Of a stretch of 64,000 nt of DNA, positions 11,297-22,010 are shown one piece after another (position 1 is the stretch's first letter; the number at the start of each line of letters is the position of its first letter). Made by a program: the position numbers and the translations under genes. This DNA comes from Salvelinus alpinus. Its lineage: Eukaryota; Chordata; Actinopteri; Salmoniformes; Salmonidae. Below the pieces are notes generated by a model. It searched no databases and was not told the origin of the DNA. It was given only the letters and a program-made list of their open reading frames with translations. The stretch is from the NCBI RefSeq assembly GCF_045679555.1, contig NC_092094.1:13401612-13465611 (forward strand), read 5' to 3'.

Positions 11297-13118
11297 GATC
11301 AAATCAAATCAAATTTTATTTGTCACGTGCCGAATACAACAGGTGAAATGCTTACCTAGAAGCCCTTAACCAACAACGCAGTTAAAGAAATATAGTTAAG
11401 AAAGTATTTACTAAATAAACCAAAGTAAAAAAATTAAATCAAAACGTAGCACAAGGAAATTACACAACAATAACGAGGCTATATACAGGGGGTACTGGAA
11501 GTCAGTGTGCGGGGGTACAGGTTGGTTAAGGTAATATGTAAAGTGACTATGCATAGAAAATAAACAGCGAGTACAGCGGGGGGGGGGGTAAATGTAAATG
11601 GTGTGGGTGGCCATTGATTAATTGTTCAGCAGTCTTATGGCTTGGGGGTAGAAGGAGCCTTTTGGTCCTAGACTTGGCGCTCCGGTAACGCTTGCCGTGC
11701 GGTAGCAGAGAAAACAGTCTATGGCATTTTTTGGGACCTTCCTCTGACACCGCCTAGTATTTAGGTCCTGGATGTCAGGAAGCTTGGCCCCAGTGATCGG
11801 CAGTACACACTACCCTCTGTAGCGCCTTACGGTCAGATGCCAAGCAGTTGTCATACCAGGCAGTGATGCAACCGGTCAGGATGCTTTTAATGGTACAGCT
11901 GTAGAACTTTTTGAGGATCTGGGGACCCATGCCAAATCTTTTCAGTCTCCTGAGGGGAAAAAGGTGTTGTCGTGCCCTCTTCACAACTGTCCTGGTGTGT
12001 TTGGACCATGATAGTTCGTTGGTGATGTGGACACCACGAAACTTGAATCTCTCGACCCACTCAACTTCAGCCCCGTCGATGTTAATGGAGGTCTGTTCGG
12101 CCCTCCTTTTCCAATAGTCCACGATCAGCTCCTTTGTCTTGCTCACATTGAGGGAGAAGTTGTTGTCCTGGCACCACACTGCCAGGTCTCCGACCTACTC
12201 CCTATAGGCTGTCTCATTGTTGTCGGTGATCAGACCTACCACTATTGTATTGTCAGCAAACTTAATGATGGTGTTGGAGTTGTGCTTGGCCATGCAGTCG
12301 TGGGTCAACAGGGAGTAGAGGAGGGGACTAAGCACGGAGCTCTGTGGGTCCCCTGTGTTGAGGATCAGCCTAGCAGATGTGTTGTTGCCTACCCTTTCCA
12401 CCTGGGCGGTGGCCCGTCGGGAAGTCCAGGATCCAGTTGCAGAGGCAGGTGTTTAGTCCCAGGGTCCCAGTGATGAGCTTTGTAGGTACTATGGTGTTGA
12501 ACGCTCACATTGGCTACGGAGAGCGTGATCACACAGTCATCCGGAACAGCTGGTGCTCTCATGCATGCTTCAGTGTTGCTTGCCTCAAAGCGAGCATAAA
12601 AAGCATTTACCTCGTCTGGTAGGCTCGTGTCACTTCGCAGCTCGCGGCTGGGTTTCCCTTTGTAGTCCGTAATACTTTTCAAGCCCTGCCACATCCGACA
12701 AGTGTCAGAGACAGTGTTGTAGGATTCAATCTTAGTCCTGTATTGACACTTTGCCTGTTTGATGGTTCATCTGAGGGCATAGCGGGATTTCTTATCAGCA
12801 TCCGGATTAGTGTCCCACTCCTTGAAAGCGGCAGCTCTAACCTTTAGCTCGGTGCAGATGTTGCCTGTAATCCATGGCTTCTGGTTTGGATATGTACGTA
12901 CTGTCATTGTGGGGACGACGTCGTCAATGCACTTATTGATGAAGCCGGTGACTGAGGTGGTATATTCCTCTGTGCTAGCAAAACGGTCCTGTTGCGAGTC
13001 ACTGGTACTTCCTGCTTTAGTTTTTGCTTGTAAGCAAGAATCAGGAGGATAGAATTTTGGTCAGATAGCATTGTATGGAGTGGAGGTTGTGTGGAGTGAA
13101 GGTGGTCTAGAGTTTTTT
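11297..13118 (-). mobile_element. LINE (same family as copy A), copy B, minus strand
   Basis: The tail AATCAAATCAAATTTTATTT lies at the left, so the element reads right to left. Minus-strand translations give [35 protein letters not shown] and [14 protein letters not shown] (the FADD box is FADN here), then KFRGVHITNELSW and [20 protein letters not shown]. It continues upstream through an endonuclease-to-RT linker region to about 13118. There are several frameshifts and deletions. It lies inside the older minus-strand LINE of 10787-11296 and 13119-13416. Confidence 0.88.
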
Positions 13119-13416
13119 CGTCTGCGTAGCAGTAGCAGTGAAAATCAATGCCGTCCTTTCTGATAACACCGCCAAAGGGTAACATATACATGTATAAACT
13201 GAACAGTACCGGAACCAAAATTTTACCTTGTGGAACGCCACATGTGACATCTATTTTCTCTGAGTTATATCAACCAAGGGTGACAAAAAACTCCTAAATC
13301 AATTTAGAACTGGATGGGAGAGGCCAACCCACTTCTCCAGTTTGACCAGAAGGACAACATGGTCAACAGTGTCAAATGCAACACTTAAATAGAAGAGGAC
13401 AGAGAGCTGTTTGACA
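13119..13416 (-). mobile_element. RT-domain relic of the second LINE family
   Basis: Minus-strand translation gives a reverse transcriptase core, FSLYMYMLPFGGVIRKDG followed by a damaged FHCYADE-type box. The pattern resembles the LINE at 28925-33315 ([16 protein letters not shown]). It is probably the continuation of 10787-11296, with material lost around the LINE B insertion. Confidence 0.65.
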
Positions 13417-13418
13417 TA

Positions 13419-15521
13419 CAGTGCCTTCGGAAAGTATTCAGACCCCTTGACTTTTTCAACATTTTGTTAGGTTACAGCCTTATTCTAAATTGTATTAAAT
13501 GTGACAGATCACCTTGATTTGGTTTTATGTAGCAAAATTTGAAATTGTGATTTTTACATTAGTTAAAAGCAGAGACACAGGGCTACAAAATGGTGTCATA
13601 CACTGCATTTGAGGAACAGTGGGAAAGTAATACTGCTTTGAAAGTTGATAAACTTGTAACCTCGCTTTTGAGAAAATGGCCTTTGAATATTTTGGAACCT
13701 ACTGGAGAGCTCTTCTTTTGTTTACACCCATTCAGCATCGTTCACACCCTCTTAAGCTTTAGCCACACCCATCTCTTTAAGGGTTGATCCGAGCGTTCTG
13801 TCCTAACAACAGCAGTCAGGCACCCAAGCTAACTGGCTAATGTTGGCTAGCTTGCGAGCTACTTCCAGACACAAATGAGAAAACAGCTCAGTGACCATTT
13901 TACTTGCCCTAGCAGAGCTGGTTAGGCTGTTTTTATGTTATCCAGAGCGTTGGTGACTGTAACTGTGCTGCTGGCAACAATGTACGTTTTTTCTGCAACG
14001 TTTACTGACACCGGCCATATTCAACGGGTGTTGAGTGTTCGTAAATGTGTCAGTTATTCTGCGCTCTGGCACAGTCAGATGAGAGTCCTGTGAAATCGAA
14101 GTAGATAGCCAGAGTGAATTTACCAGCTACGTCTATCAACAGTTGTCGCAGTGACATTCTATTGAAATGGTTACTTGCGTGGTGGAGTAATTTGTTAATA
14201 CATGTAGCTAGCTAGCTAGGTAAACAATGAACCATAATCCCAACTCATAACATTACTACCCTGCATAAATCTGCAGGTAGCTAACCAACCAGGTTCAATG
14301 TTCAATTAGCTAACATTAGGCTATAACTAGCAAAGCAAATGGATCTGAGATATGAATAATAAGATCATACATGCAACGTCAGCTAGCGAGCCAGCCAGTT
14401 AAGCTTAGCTAGCTAGCTAACAGTACACTTTAACTTGAAATGAAAGCGACCTTCTGTTAAAATTTTAAATGAGTAATATCTGAAAATGTAGCTAGCTAGA
14501 CTATCTTGCCCGTATACATCATGGATGGACGCTTCTCCCTGTCACAGATGGCATGGTTGCCCTTAGTTTGAAGATGTAATCCGGAGATAGGTGTTTTCTA
14601 CATCTCCTTAGCTATCACCCTGTAATTCCACTGATTTCAAAACTCGTTCCTCCAGAAAGTGGAGAGCAACACTTATGCAGTTAAAAAAAATCCATGTTAG
14701 ACAGGATTACATACACATACTGATCAGCTCAAATAGACAGAAGCGTGCTATATGGCAGACCAATCCGAACTCATCTCTCGGCATGTCCAGCCCACTCATT
14801 ATCTCAGCCGATCATGGATAGCGGGAAGGCTGCTGCTTTTCTCTGTGGCTAAACCAACTGGACTCGTAATTTAACAATTTAATTCCTATTTACAGATGGC
14901 ATACACGTTTTTTATTAAGGCACATAAAAGTTCACATGTTCCAGAAGGCATTTCGGCAAGAAAAAGCATTTTGATTAAAAAAGAAATGTTGCGGGTCACT
15001 ATCTCCTGTAAGGTGAAGGTTACTCGCGACATGCGCATAGTTTCCTGAAACAAGTCACAAATAGATTTTTTCCCTCATCAATCTACACACAATACCCCAT
15101 AATGACAAAGCAAAAATAGGTTTTTAGAAATTCTTGCATATTTATGACAAATAAAATAACAAAATAGTACATTTACATAAGTATTCAGACCCTTTACTCA
15201 GTACTTTGTTGAAGCACCTTTGGCAGCGATTATAGCATAGAGTCTTTTTGGGTATGACACTACAACTTGGCATGCCTGTATTTGGGGAGTTTCTCCCATT
15301 CTTCTCTGCAGATCCTCTCAAGCTCTGTTATGTTGCATGGGGAGGGTTGCTGCACAGCTATTTTCAGGTCTCTCCAGAGATGTTCAATCGGGTTCAAGTA
15401 CGGACTCTGGCTGAGCCACTCAATGACAATCAGAGACTTGTTCCGAAGCCACTAATGCATTGTCTTGGCTGTGTGCTTAGGGTTGTTGTCTTGTTGGATG
15501 GTGAACATTCACCCCAGTCTG
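13419..15521 (-). mobile_element. Tc1-like transposon (subfamily A), partial, with internal insertion
   Basis: Left inverted repeat CAGTGCCTTCGGAAAGTATT starts at 13419, after a TA. The sequence runs to 13500, is broken by the 1558 bp insertion 13501-15058, and resumes with AAATAGATTTTTTCCCTCATC. From about 15180 to 15521 it is Tc1 3' region and transposase C-terminus on the minus strand, ending abruptly at CCCCAGTCTGA. The other half is missing here. The complementary half of the same subfamily happens to begin at base 1 of the window. Confidence 0.85.
13501..15058. mobile_element. 1.56-kb non-coding insertion with GTGAC/GTCAC ends
   Basis: Inserted in a Tc1 element and bounded by AAAT on both sides (13497-13500 and 15059-15062). 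It begins GTGACAGATC and ends CAAGTCAC, so only a 5 bp inverted terminus is visible. It is rich in TAGCTAGC motifs and has no open frame above about 66 codons. It is probably a non-autonomous DNA element; I cannot name the family from the sequence. Confidence 0.65.
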
Positions 15522-15580
15522 ACATATTGTTAATGTTCCTTTATCTGATCATCACTATGCATTTTTTACTACCTTGCTTC

Positions 15581-15945
15581 TGTAACGCTTGTCGTCTGGA
15601 GGAGAAGAATAGGAACAAGGTGCAGCGTGGTAAGTGTTCATATTCTTTAAATAAATACGCAACACTAAACAAAAAAATGACAAACGAACAGTCCGGAAAG
15701 GTGAAAACAAACACTCAACCGGAAACAACCACCCACAAACACAGGTGGGAACAGGCTACCTAAATATGATTCTCAATCAGAGACAATGAATGACAGCTGC
15801 CTCGGATTGAGAGCCATATCAGGCTAGACATAGAAATACAACACAAGGACAACATAGAACACCAGACATAGAATGCCCACCCAAACTCACGCCCTGACCA
15901 ACCAAAACAGAGATAAAAAAGTATCTCTAAGGTCAGGACGTGACA
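15581..15945 (-). mobile_element. Solo LTR, family L363, copy 2
   Basis: 365 bp, TGTAACGC at the start and ACGTGACA at the end. The flanks GCTTC (15576-15580) and GCTGC (15946-15950) match at 4 of 5 bases, a decayed target duplication. Shares with the other copies the internal hairpin around TCTCAATCAGAGACAA and the block ATAGAGACATAAAAAG (AGATAAAAAAG here). Minus orientation judged from the AATAAAG-like motif. Confidence 0.85.
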
Positions 15946-15989
15946 GCTGCCCATAGAGCAGGGTAATACTGAGCTCATTATTAAGAAAC

Positions 15990-16600
15990 ACTGTCTGATG
16001 GCATGCTCACAGGATCTGTGCTGACTCCAGGGGCTGGTAGGTCCATCTCAAGCGGGCTAAAGCTGTTTGATAGCTGGATCCGATCTTCTCGTATAGATGA
16101 AGGGTGGCCAGTCTGTCTTCCCGATTTCCTACGCCTTGTAAGTGTCCAGTCTCCCATTGGTCACGGAGTTGAGCTTAACATCTGTCTGTTGGATTGGGAC
16201 AGATCAATGCCGCCCGACTCATCGACAGCTTTACTATAGGAGGCATTTATAGCTGAGATTTGGTTTGCCTGGGTTACAGCAAGGTCGTGTACTTCGAAAG
16301 CAGGTTATCCTTTTCTCGCAGCCGAGCGTGCAGCCGGAGGATCTAAGCTGCTTGATGGTGGTCCATTTAGGGCAGCAGACAAAGGATCTAAGTGCTTGAT
16401 GGTGGTCCATTGAGGGCAGACAAATCCCTGTCCATTGTTCAGTTCCACCTTATCTTCATCTTGTGATTGTGTGGAAATCATCTCACACCTAAAGCATTTG
16501 TGCCCAGCCATGGATAAGAACACCGGTGGGCTAGCACTTCTAGCGTTAGCCTGCTCCGTTTTCATGACAGAAAGCAACTAACTGCTAATTAACGGCAATC
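15990..16600 (-). mobile_element. Probable LINE 5' region / ORF1 relic, minus strand
   Basis: The minus-strand frame 16305-16577 encodes 90 residues with a cysteine pair HKCFRCEM and a second FVCPQW, like the zinc-binding ORF1 of CR1/L2-type LINEs. The frame continues leftwards with stops. A roughly 45 bp tandem duplication (GGATCTAAG...TGGTGGTCCATT) is visible at 16339-16420. The assignment to a LINE is an inference from this Cys pattern and the LINE-rich setting. Confidence 0.5.
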
Positions 16601-16726
16601 CCTGTTATTCAGTAGCAGAAACAACACTCATGTCTGATTTCCAAATTCAAAGAGATGTATAAACTACGACAGGCATTTCACAACCTGAATACAGACAAGT
16701 TTTTTGTCTTAGAGGACAAACACTTA

Positions 16727-16952
16727 CATGTACATATTATCTCAACTACCTCATACCCCCGCACATTGACTCGGTACCGGTACACCTTGTATATAGCCTT
16801 GTTATTGTAATTTATTGTTTTACTACTTTGTATTTGCAAAATGTCTTTTAACACTGCATTGTTTGGTAAGTACTCGTAAGTAAGCATGTCACGGTAAAGT
16901 CCACTCCGGTTGTATTCGGCGCATGTGACGAATACAATTTGATTTGATTTAA
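16727..16952 (+). mobile_element. LINE 3' tail fragment, plus strand
   Basis: Matches the 3' untranslated end of LINE copy D (36175-36410): CCCCCGCACATTGACTCGGT, GTATATAGCC, then GCGCATGTGACGAATACAAT and TTGATTTGATTTA. No coding part is attached. Confidence 0.85.
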
Positions 16953-18567
16953 GAGAAACCCATAGCAACATGTGCCCATAGCAGAGGAGCAATACATGCC
17001 AGGAGGCCTGATGTTGGGTAAAGCACTGTACATTTCTGAAACCACAGAGGGTGTGGGTTACTGGGGAAGAACAATAGAGGGAGTTTCCTGTTCAAATCAA
17101 AGCTGCCACCATCCAACCCAGCTTCCTCTGATTATGGAGGGTGTGTATGTGTGGGTTTGTGCCTTTTTGTACTATATACTGTACATGTATATCATATATA
17201 GCCTCTTGAGTACCAGCATTTACATTTTTTTTTTTGTAAATATAGATATGTGTTTAGGGTGAAAAGAACATGTTACAACGAAAGAAACGTGAAACAAAAA
17301 AACAACAAAAATGTTTTATTTTATGTGCAATGTAGTGGCCATTTGGACTCGGTTGATTGTAAATAAGAAAAAATAGAGAGAGTAGGTAAAAAACATAATT
17401 AGTGCATAGTGATGTCCAGGAGGACATTTATTAGCAAGCTCTTATACACTGCTCTGAAAACTCATTCAACTATTCATTAGATATTTACCTATTAGAAACT
17501 ATTTGAATATCAAACTCACAAAAAAATATGATTATAAAATTACACAGTCAACCCTTTTATTGTCTCAAATTCTCATAATGTGAGACAGCTCGAATATTGT
17601 AGTTTGCAACATCTCTGGGATATTAAAGAGCTGTCAGGAGTCTTCCCATCAGAAGTCTGTTTAATGTCTTATGTCCTGGGTGGGCTTCGTCTACTGGACA
17701 GTGGGCTTCGTCTATTGTAGTTGGGTTTCTCCTGACTTCCGGATCTGTTTATTCAACAGCAATTGTCTATACTACTTTACAAGGTCATACACATGACAAC
17801 AGACTTGTGACTAGACTTGTTAATGGCTGTGATTTTACCTGCCAGTGAATGGTACAAAAGGATTAAACACTTCTAAGACAACACTCACATCTAATTCTAC
17901 CACACCTGCAAAGTTAACCTGATGTGAACTTTCATTGAGATCTTGACTAATTTGGCGCATCCCTCTCAGGACGTCAATAGAACGTAAGACAGTCAAGTAA
18001 TGACTATTTACTATGGATTCAGTGAATAATCCAGTGTTCTTCATCTTAATCACAGTTCATAACTACACCCCATATTGGTTTGTTTACTGTCCGTAGGAGT
18101 TCTTTAAAATAATGTGAAAGGGATTTAGCACCAGGAGTTCTAAAATGAAGTCACAGGGAGGAGGTACACAGACAGTGAGGTCATTAAAATGTGTGTGGTG
18201 ATGTTTACCGCATATTTCTTTCCCTCCCTCCATAGAGAGACTAAATGTGACAGACAGGCTAATGGGAACCTGGGGTTTAGTTGCATTAATTATGTCGTTA
18301 GTGACGTCTAATGCAGCCCTAACATAATCTACACTGCGTCCAGAACATCTTTCAGGGGAATTTTCCAGTTATTTGCCTCTGGCTTTTTTCGCACTTTCTC
18401 ATTGTGTTCGGTTGAGCTAATTCTCAACCTTTGTCTCAGGAAATGCCTGACTAAAATAGGTGGTCATAAAATGAGAGATTTAACACAAAGGCGTACATTT
18501 CCTTCACTCCAAAATTATTTTGTTCTCTGTCTCTAAAACAGTTTGAATGAGAGACAGATCAGTACAG
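16953..18567. other. Unassigned non-coding sequence
   Basis: AT-rich, with only short open frames. Nothing recognisable on either strand; I see no RNA gene or clear transposon border. Confidence 0.55.
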
Positions 18568-18801
18568 ATGTAGGATCTTCATTTCAGTCAGTTTTCTACA
18601 GAAGGAAAATAATCCTACAGCAACAGGAAATGCTAATTATTATGTGGATTATAATTAATGGACATTATTGTAGGGGGAGATACATTGAAATGACAAACTT
18701 TAGAAACCTTTTTTAAACTGAAATACACTACACGTTTGCATTTCCTGCTATGCAGGATAATTCTCAGCAACAAAAGAGTGATCAAATTAAGATCCTACAT
18801 C
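18568..18801. mobile_element. Palindromic miniature element (GATGTAGGATCTTAAT termini), copy 2
   Basis: Left end GATGTAGGATCTTCATTTC and right end AAATTAAGATCCTACATC are inverted repeats. The interior shows AATAATCCTACAGCAACAGG and its partner TTGCATTTCCTGCTATGCAG. This is the uninterrupted form of the element at 3911-4334. Confidence 0.82.
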
Positions 18802-19299
18802 TTTATGTGTGGGGGCCAAAATGTTGAATCATAAAATAACCATATACTGTATACTCCACTGTCATCGAGAACATTATTGCGTACCTTCTTGGAAATGTAC
18901 TGTGATGTACATTACAACAAACCTCAGTTGGTCACATTCCTGACACCAAGACTTCCTGTCAAACCTTTCTGATTCAGCCTGTGATCGTCATTTCAAGTCT
19001 TCCCACACACAGAGGAAGGGGATGATTATTGAGAGTGATTGGTTGTCAAAGGAAATACAGGAGTGATAGGTAACAGTCTTGGGAGTTGGAGGCCATGGTA
19101 CTACAGCATGTGATTGGTTTAAATCTGATCAGAACAAGGGAATATCTTGAGGTGCACAGAGGACTGGCTTTAAAAATACACTTTTTCACACAAAACAGTT
19201 AATTGTTAAAAGTAGTCTAAATTAAATTGTTAATGCCACTGCTAAGTGGATACTAGACCTTAGATAAAGCATAAACATCAAGAGAAAATGACAGGATCA

Positions 19300-19720
19300 G
19301 TGGTGTACCGCAGTTTGGCTGGGTCCCCCCACAAGGTGATTTATTTTCTGAGAAAACAGCTAACTTCCTACAATCCAACTCATTTTGCCACGGGGCATAG
19401 AGAAAAATAGCAGTTGTATAGCTAATCTCACACTATTCTACACATTTTACAATGAGGCTGAGAGAATATGTTGCTGTTTTAAAGCAAATTTCCTGCACTT
19501 CTACACATATTACCATGGGGCAGAAAAAAAACTTTTTCAGTTGTATAGCTAATGCCATGCTATTCTACACATTTGGCAATGAGGCTGAGACAAAATGTTG
19601 CGGTTTTACTGTTTTTTTTTTCTCTCCATAGGTCATGAAGTGTTCATATGCAATCAGTGGAGAGGGCCCCGACCAGAGCCCATGGAGAGCTAGTGGACAT
19701 GATCCAGGAGGTTTCACACA
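19300..19720. repeat. Dispersed repeat with a 120-bp internal tandem duplication
   Basis: Two related blocks (about 19390-19490 and 19510-19605) share CAGTTGTATAGCTAAT, CTATTCTACACATTT and CAATGAGGCTGAGA. The arrangement suggests a non-autonomous repeat. No coding potential. Confidence 0.6.
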
Positions 19721-19799
19721 TTTTTATTTCACTCTGTTTCAGCTTTCTAAAAATATTTTTGATAGATTCAGCTGCCACAAAACAAGAATGCATGATATA

Positions 19800-20336
19800 C
19801 ACTGAATGTACAAAACATTAAGGACACCCGCTCTTTCCATGACATTGACTGACCAGGTGAAAGCTATGATCCCTTATTGATGTCACTTGTTAAATTCACT
19901 TCAATCAGTGTAGATGAAGGGGAGAAGACAGGTTAAATCAGGATTTTTAAGCCTTGAGACAACTGAGACATGGATTGTGTATGTGTGCCATTCAGAGGCT
20001 GAATGGTCAAGACAAGATTTAAGTGCCTTTGAACGAGGTATGGTAGTAGGTGCAAGGCAGGCGCACTGGTTTGTGTAAAGAACTGGAATGCTACTGGGTT
20101 TTTCTCACTCAATAGTTTCCTGTGTGTATCAAGAATGGTCCACCACCCAAAGGACATCGAGCCTACTTGACATAACTGTGGGAAGTGTCGGAGTCAACAT
20201 GGGCCAGCATCCTGTGGAATGCTTTTGACACCTTGTAGAGTCCATGCCCCAATGAATTAAGGCTGTTCTGATTGCAAAAGGAGCGGGTGCAACTCAACCT
20301 TAGGATGGTGTGCTTAATGTTTTGTAAACCTCTGTG
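19800..20336. mobile_element. Non-autonomous Tc1/mariner derivative, about 537 bp
   Basis: Left end CACTGAATGTACAAAACATT after a TA; right end GCTTAATGTTTTGTAAACCT followed by CTGTG, the inverted counterpart. The interior (CCATTCAGAGGCTGAATGG, CAAGAATGGTCCACCACCCA) holds decayed transposase-like sequence but no long frame. It has the length expected of an internally deleted copy. Confidence 0.8.
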
Positions 20337-21685
20337 AAATCACATGCCTTGGCTTGGAGAGTTCTGTGACAGGAGACAGAAACTAATACGATCCAATGAC
20401 TCAGAGACAGAAGGGGCAACTCGTGTATATTTTCCATATGTCTGATTAATCTTCTATATAGTGAGACAGAGCATGTCCACCCTGATACGTAAGGAGAGCG
20501 GGTGGGAGTTAACAAGGTTACTTATTTGAAAAGATAAAGTATATTATTGAAATCTTCTCCTCCCAGATACATACATCTAGAAACCATTGTGAGCAGTGAG
20601 CACTTTCCATGTGAGAAAACTGCACTTCCTACACTTCCTGTTTCTCCTACAGCCCTAACGCAGACATGCCCTCAGCCAGAGCCAACCCTGACAGCACCTC
20701 AGGAAGCACAACTTGGGAGAAGTTAACTATAAGAATCAGGCTTTCTTGAGGGCTACAGAACACTTTCATAACAATGAAATATGCATTCATGGAACATGGA
20801 AGGTGGCATGGAACGGGGACATTTACAGCATGATTGATTTATTGTATGTTTCGAACATGTAACTCAGCAAAGATCTCAGTTGGCACAAGTAGAAACGTAA
20901 TAAACTTGAAATGTATTGTCAAGCTAATTGAGTTTCAGTGGCAACGTTCCCAGGTCATAACTCGCCAAGCAATGCGTTGTAAATGTCTTTTGAATTTAAA
21001 TGAATCATGTTTAATGACTAGAAGTACTACTCGTTTTTCTCGTTCCCAGCAATAACAAAGTGCACAGCTTTCAACACTTCATATTCATGTCCTGTGTTTC
21101 TTGTAAGTCTCCATGTAAGGTCACTGAAGTTAAATGATGTATTTTCTAAGTACATTTAACATTTACATTGTGAACTTATTCATAGTGTAAAGTTCATATC
21201 TCTCCCATACAACTATAACTTAAACCTACTTTGTCCCTCAGGGCCACCGTACTGCTGCACCAGAAGTTCACTGCTAAGTTCTGACAGGAAACATCAACTG
21301 TAGACGGCACAGGAAACCACTCCCCTTCGGAGCACAAAGTGGAGCACAGTGGAAAAAGACCCTAAACTACCATGCGAAGCAACGGACTATCACGACCTCT
21401 ACAAAAGGAATGCACTGACCTCTACATGGCAACGTCACTATCTACTGCCCTGCCAATGTTCACGGTTCATGCAGAGTAGAGAGAGTCCAATCCAGTGTTG
21501 TCTTTTCCAACATTTTTGGGTTGTTAAAAAATAAATAAAAAATCCTATCAAAATGTCAATGCTGTCCCCATTATAAAGTCTTCACTAGCAAGTCAGCATT
21601 TGAATGCCACTTCAAGTTTGAAGACAATTTGACGTCTACACTAACACTTGTTAGACTACTACCATTTATTTATTGTTTATTTTGT
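20337..21685. other. Unassigned non-coding sequence
   Basis: Short open frames only. A pyrimidine-rich CTCCTACAG at 20644-20652 could serve as an acceptor, but no donor or conserved reading frame follows, so no exon is called. Confidence 0.5.
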
Positions 21686-21818
21686 TGTCATTTAGCATAC
21701 GCTTTAATCCAGAGTGACTACATACATTTTTATATTTGTTCATACTGGTCAACCGTGGGAATTAAACCCAAAACCCTGGTGTGGCAGGTAACATGCTCTA
21801 CCAACTGAGCCACACGGG
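21686..21818 (-). mobile_element. tRNA-derived SINE, minus strand
   Basis: Minus-strand reading starts with a tRNA-like head: box A-like TGGCTCAGTTGGTAGAGCAT and box B-like GGTTTAATTCCCACGGT. The body CACTCTGGATTAAAGCGTAT continues into an AT-rich end. It abuts the repeat at 21819. It is not a functional tRNA gene: the anticodon arm region is not preserved and the copy runs straight into SINE body. Confidence 0.72.
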
Positions 21819-21978
21819 TTCTTTGGCTGTCCCCATAGGAGACCCCTTTTTGGTTCCAGGTAGAACGTTTGGGTTCCATGTAGAACCCTCCGTACAAAGG
21901 GTTCTACATGGAACCCAAAAGGGTTCTTCAAAGGGTTCTCCTACGTTCTACATAGCACCTGTTTTTCTAAGAGTGTAC
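21819..21978. mobile_element. Dispersed GGGTTCT-rich miniature element, copy 2
   Basis: Contains GCTGTCCCCATAGGAGACC, TTTGGTTCCAGGTAGAAC and the palindrome GGGTTCTACATGGAACCC. Same family as 3530-3880 but without the inserted MITE. Confidence 0.78.
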
Positions 21979-22010
21979 TGTAGCTTTTTAAGTTTATGTA
22001 TGACATCTGG

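Noticed and set aside
15248..15763. Plus-strand 171-codon frame
   Set aside because: It is antisense to the Tc1 transposase and runs on into a solo LTR.
17835..18053. Minus-strand 72-codon frame
   Set aside because: Looks protein-like in places but has no convincing acceptor and donor pair and no recognised family.
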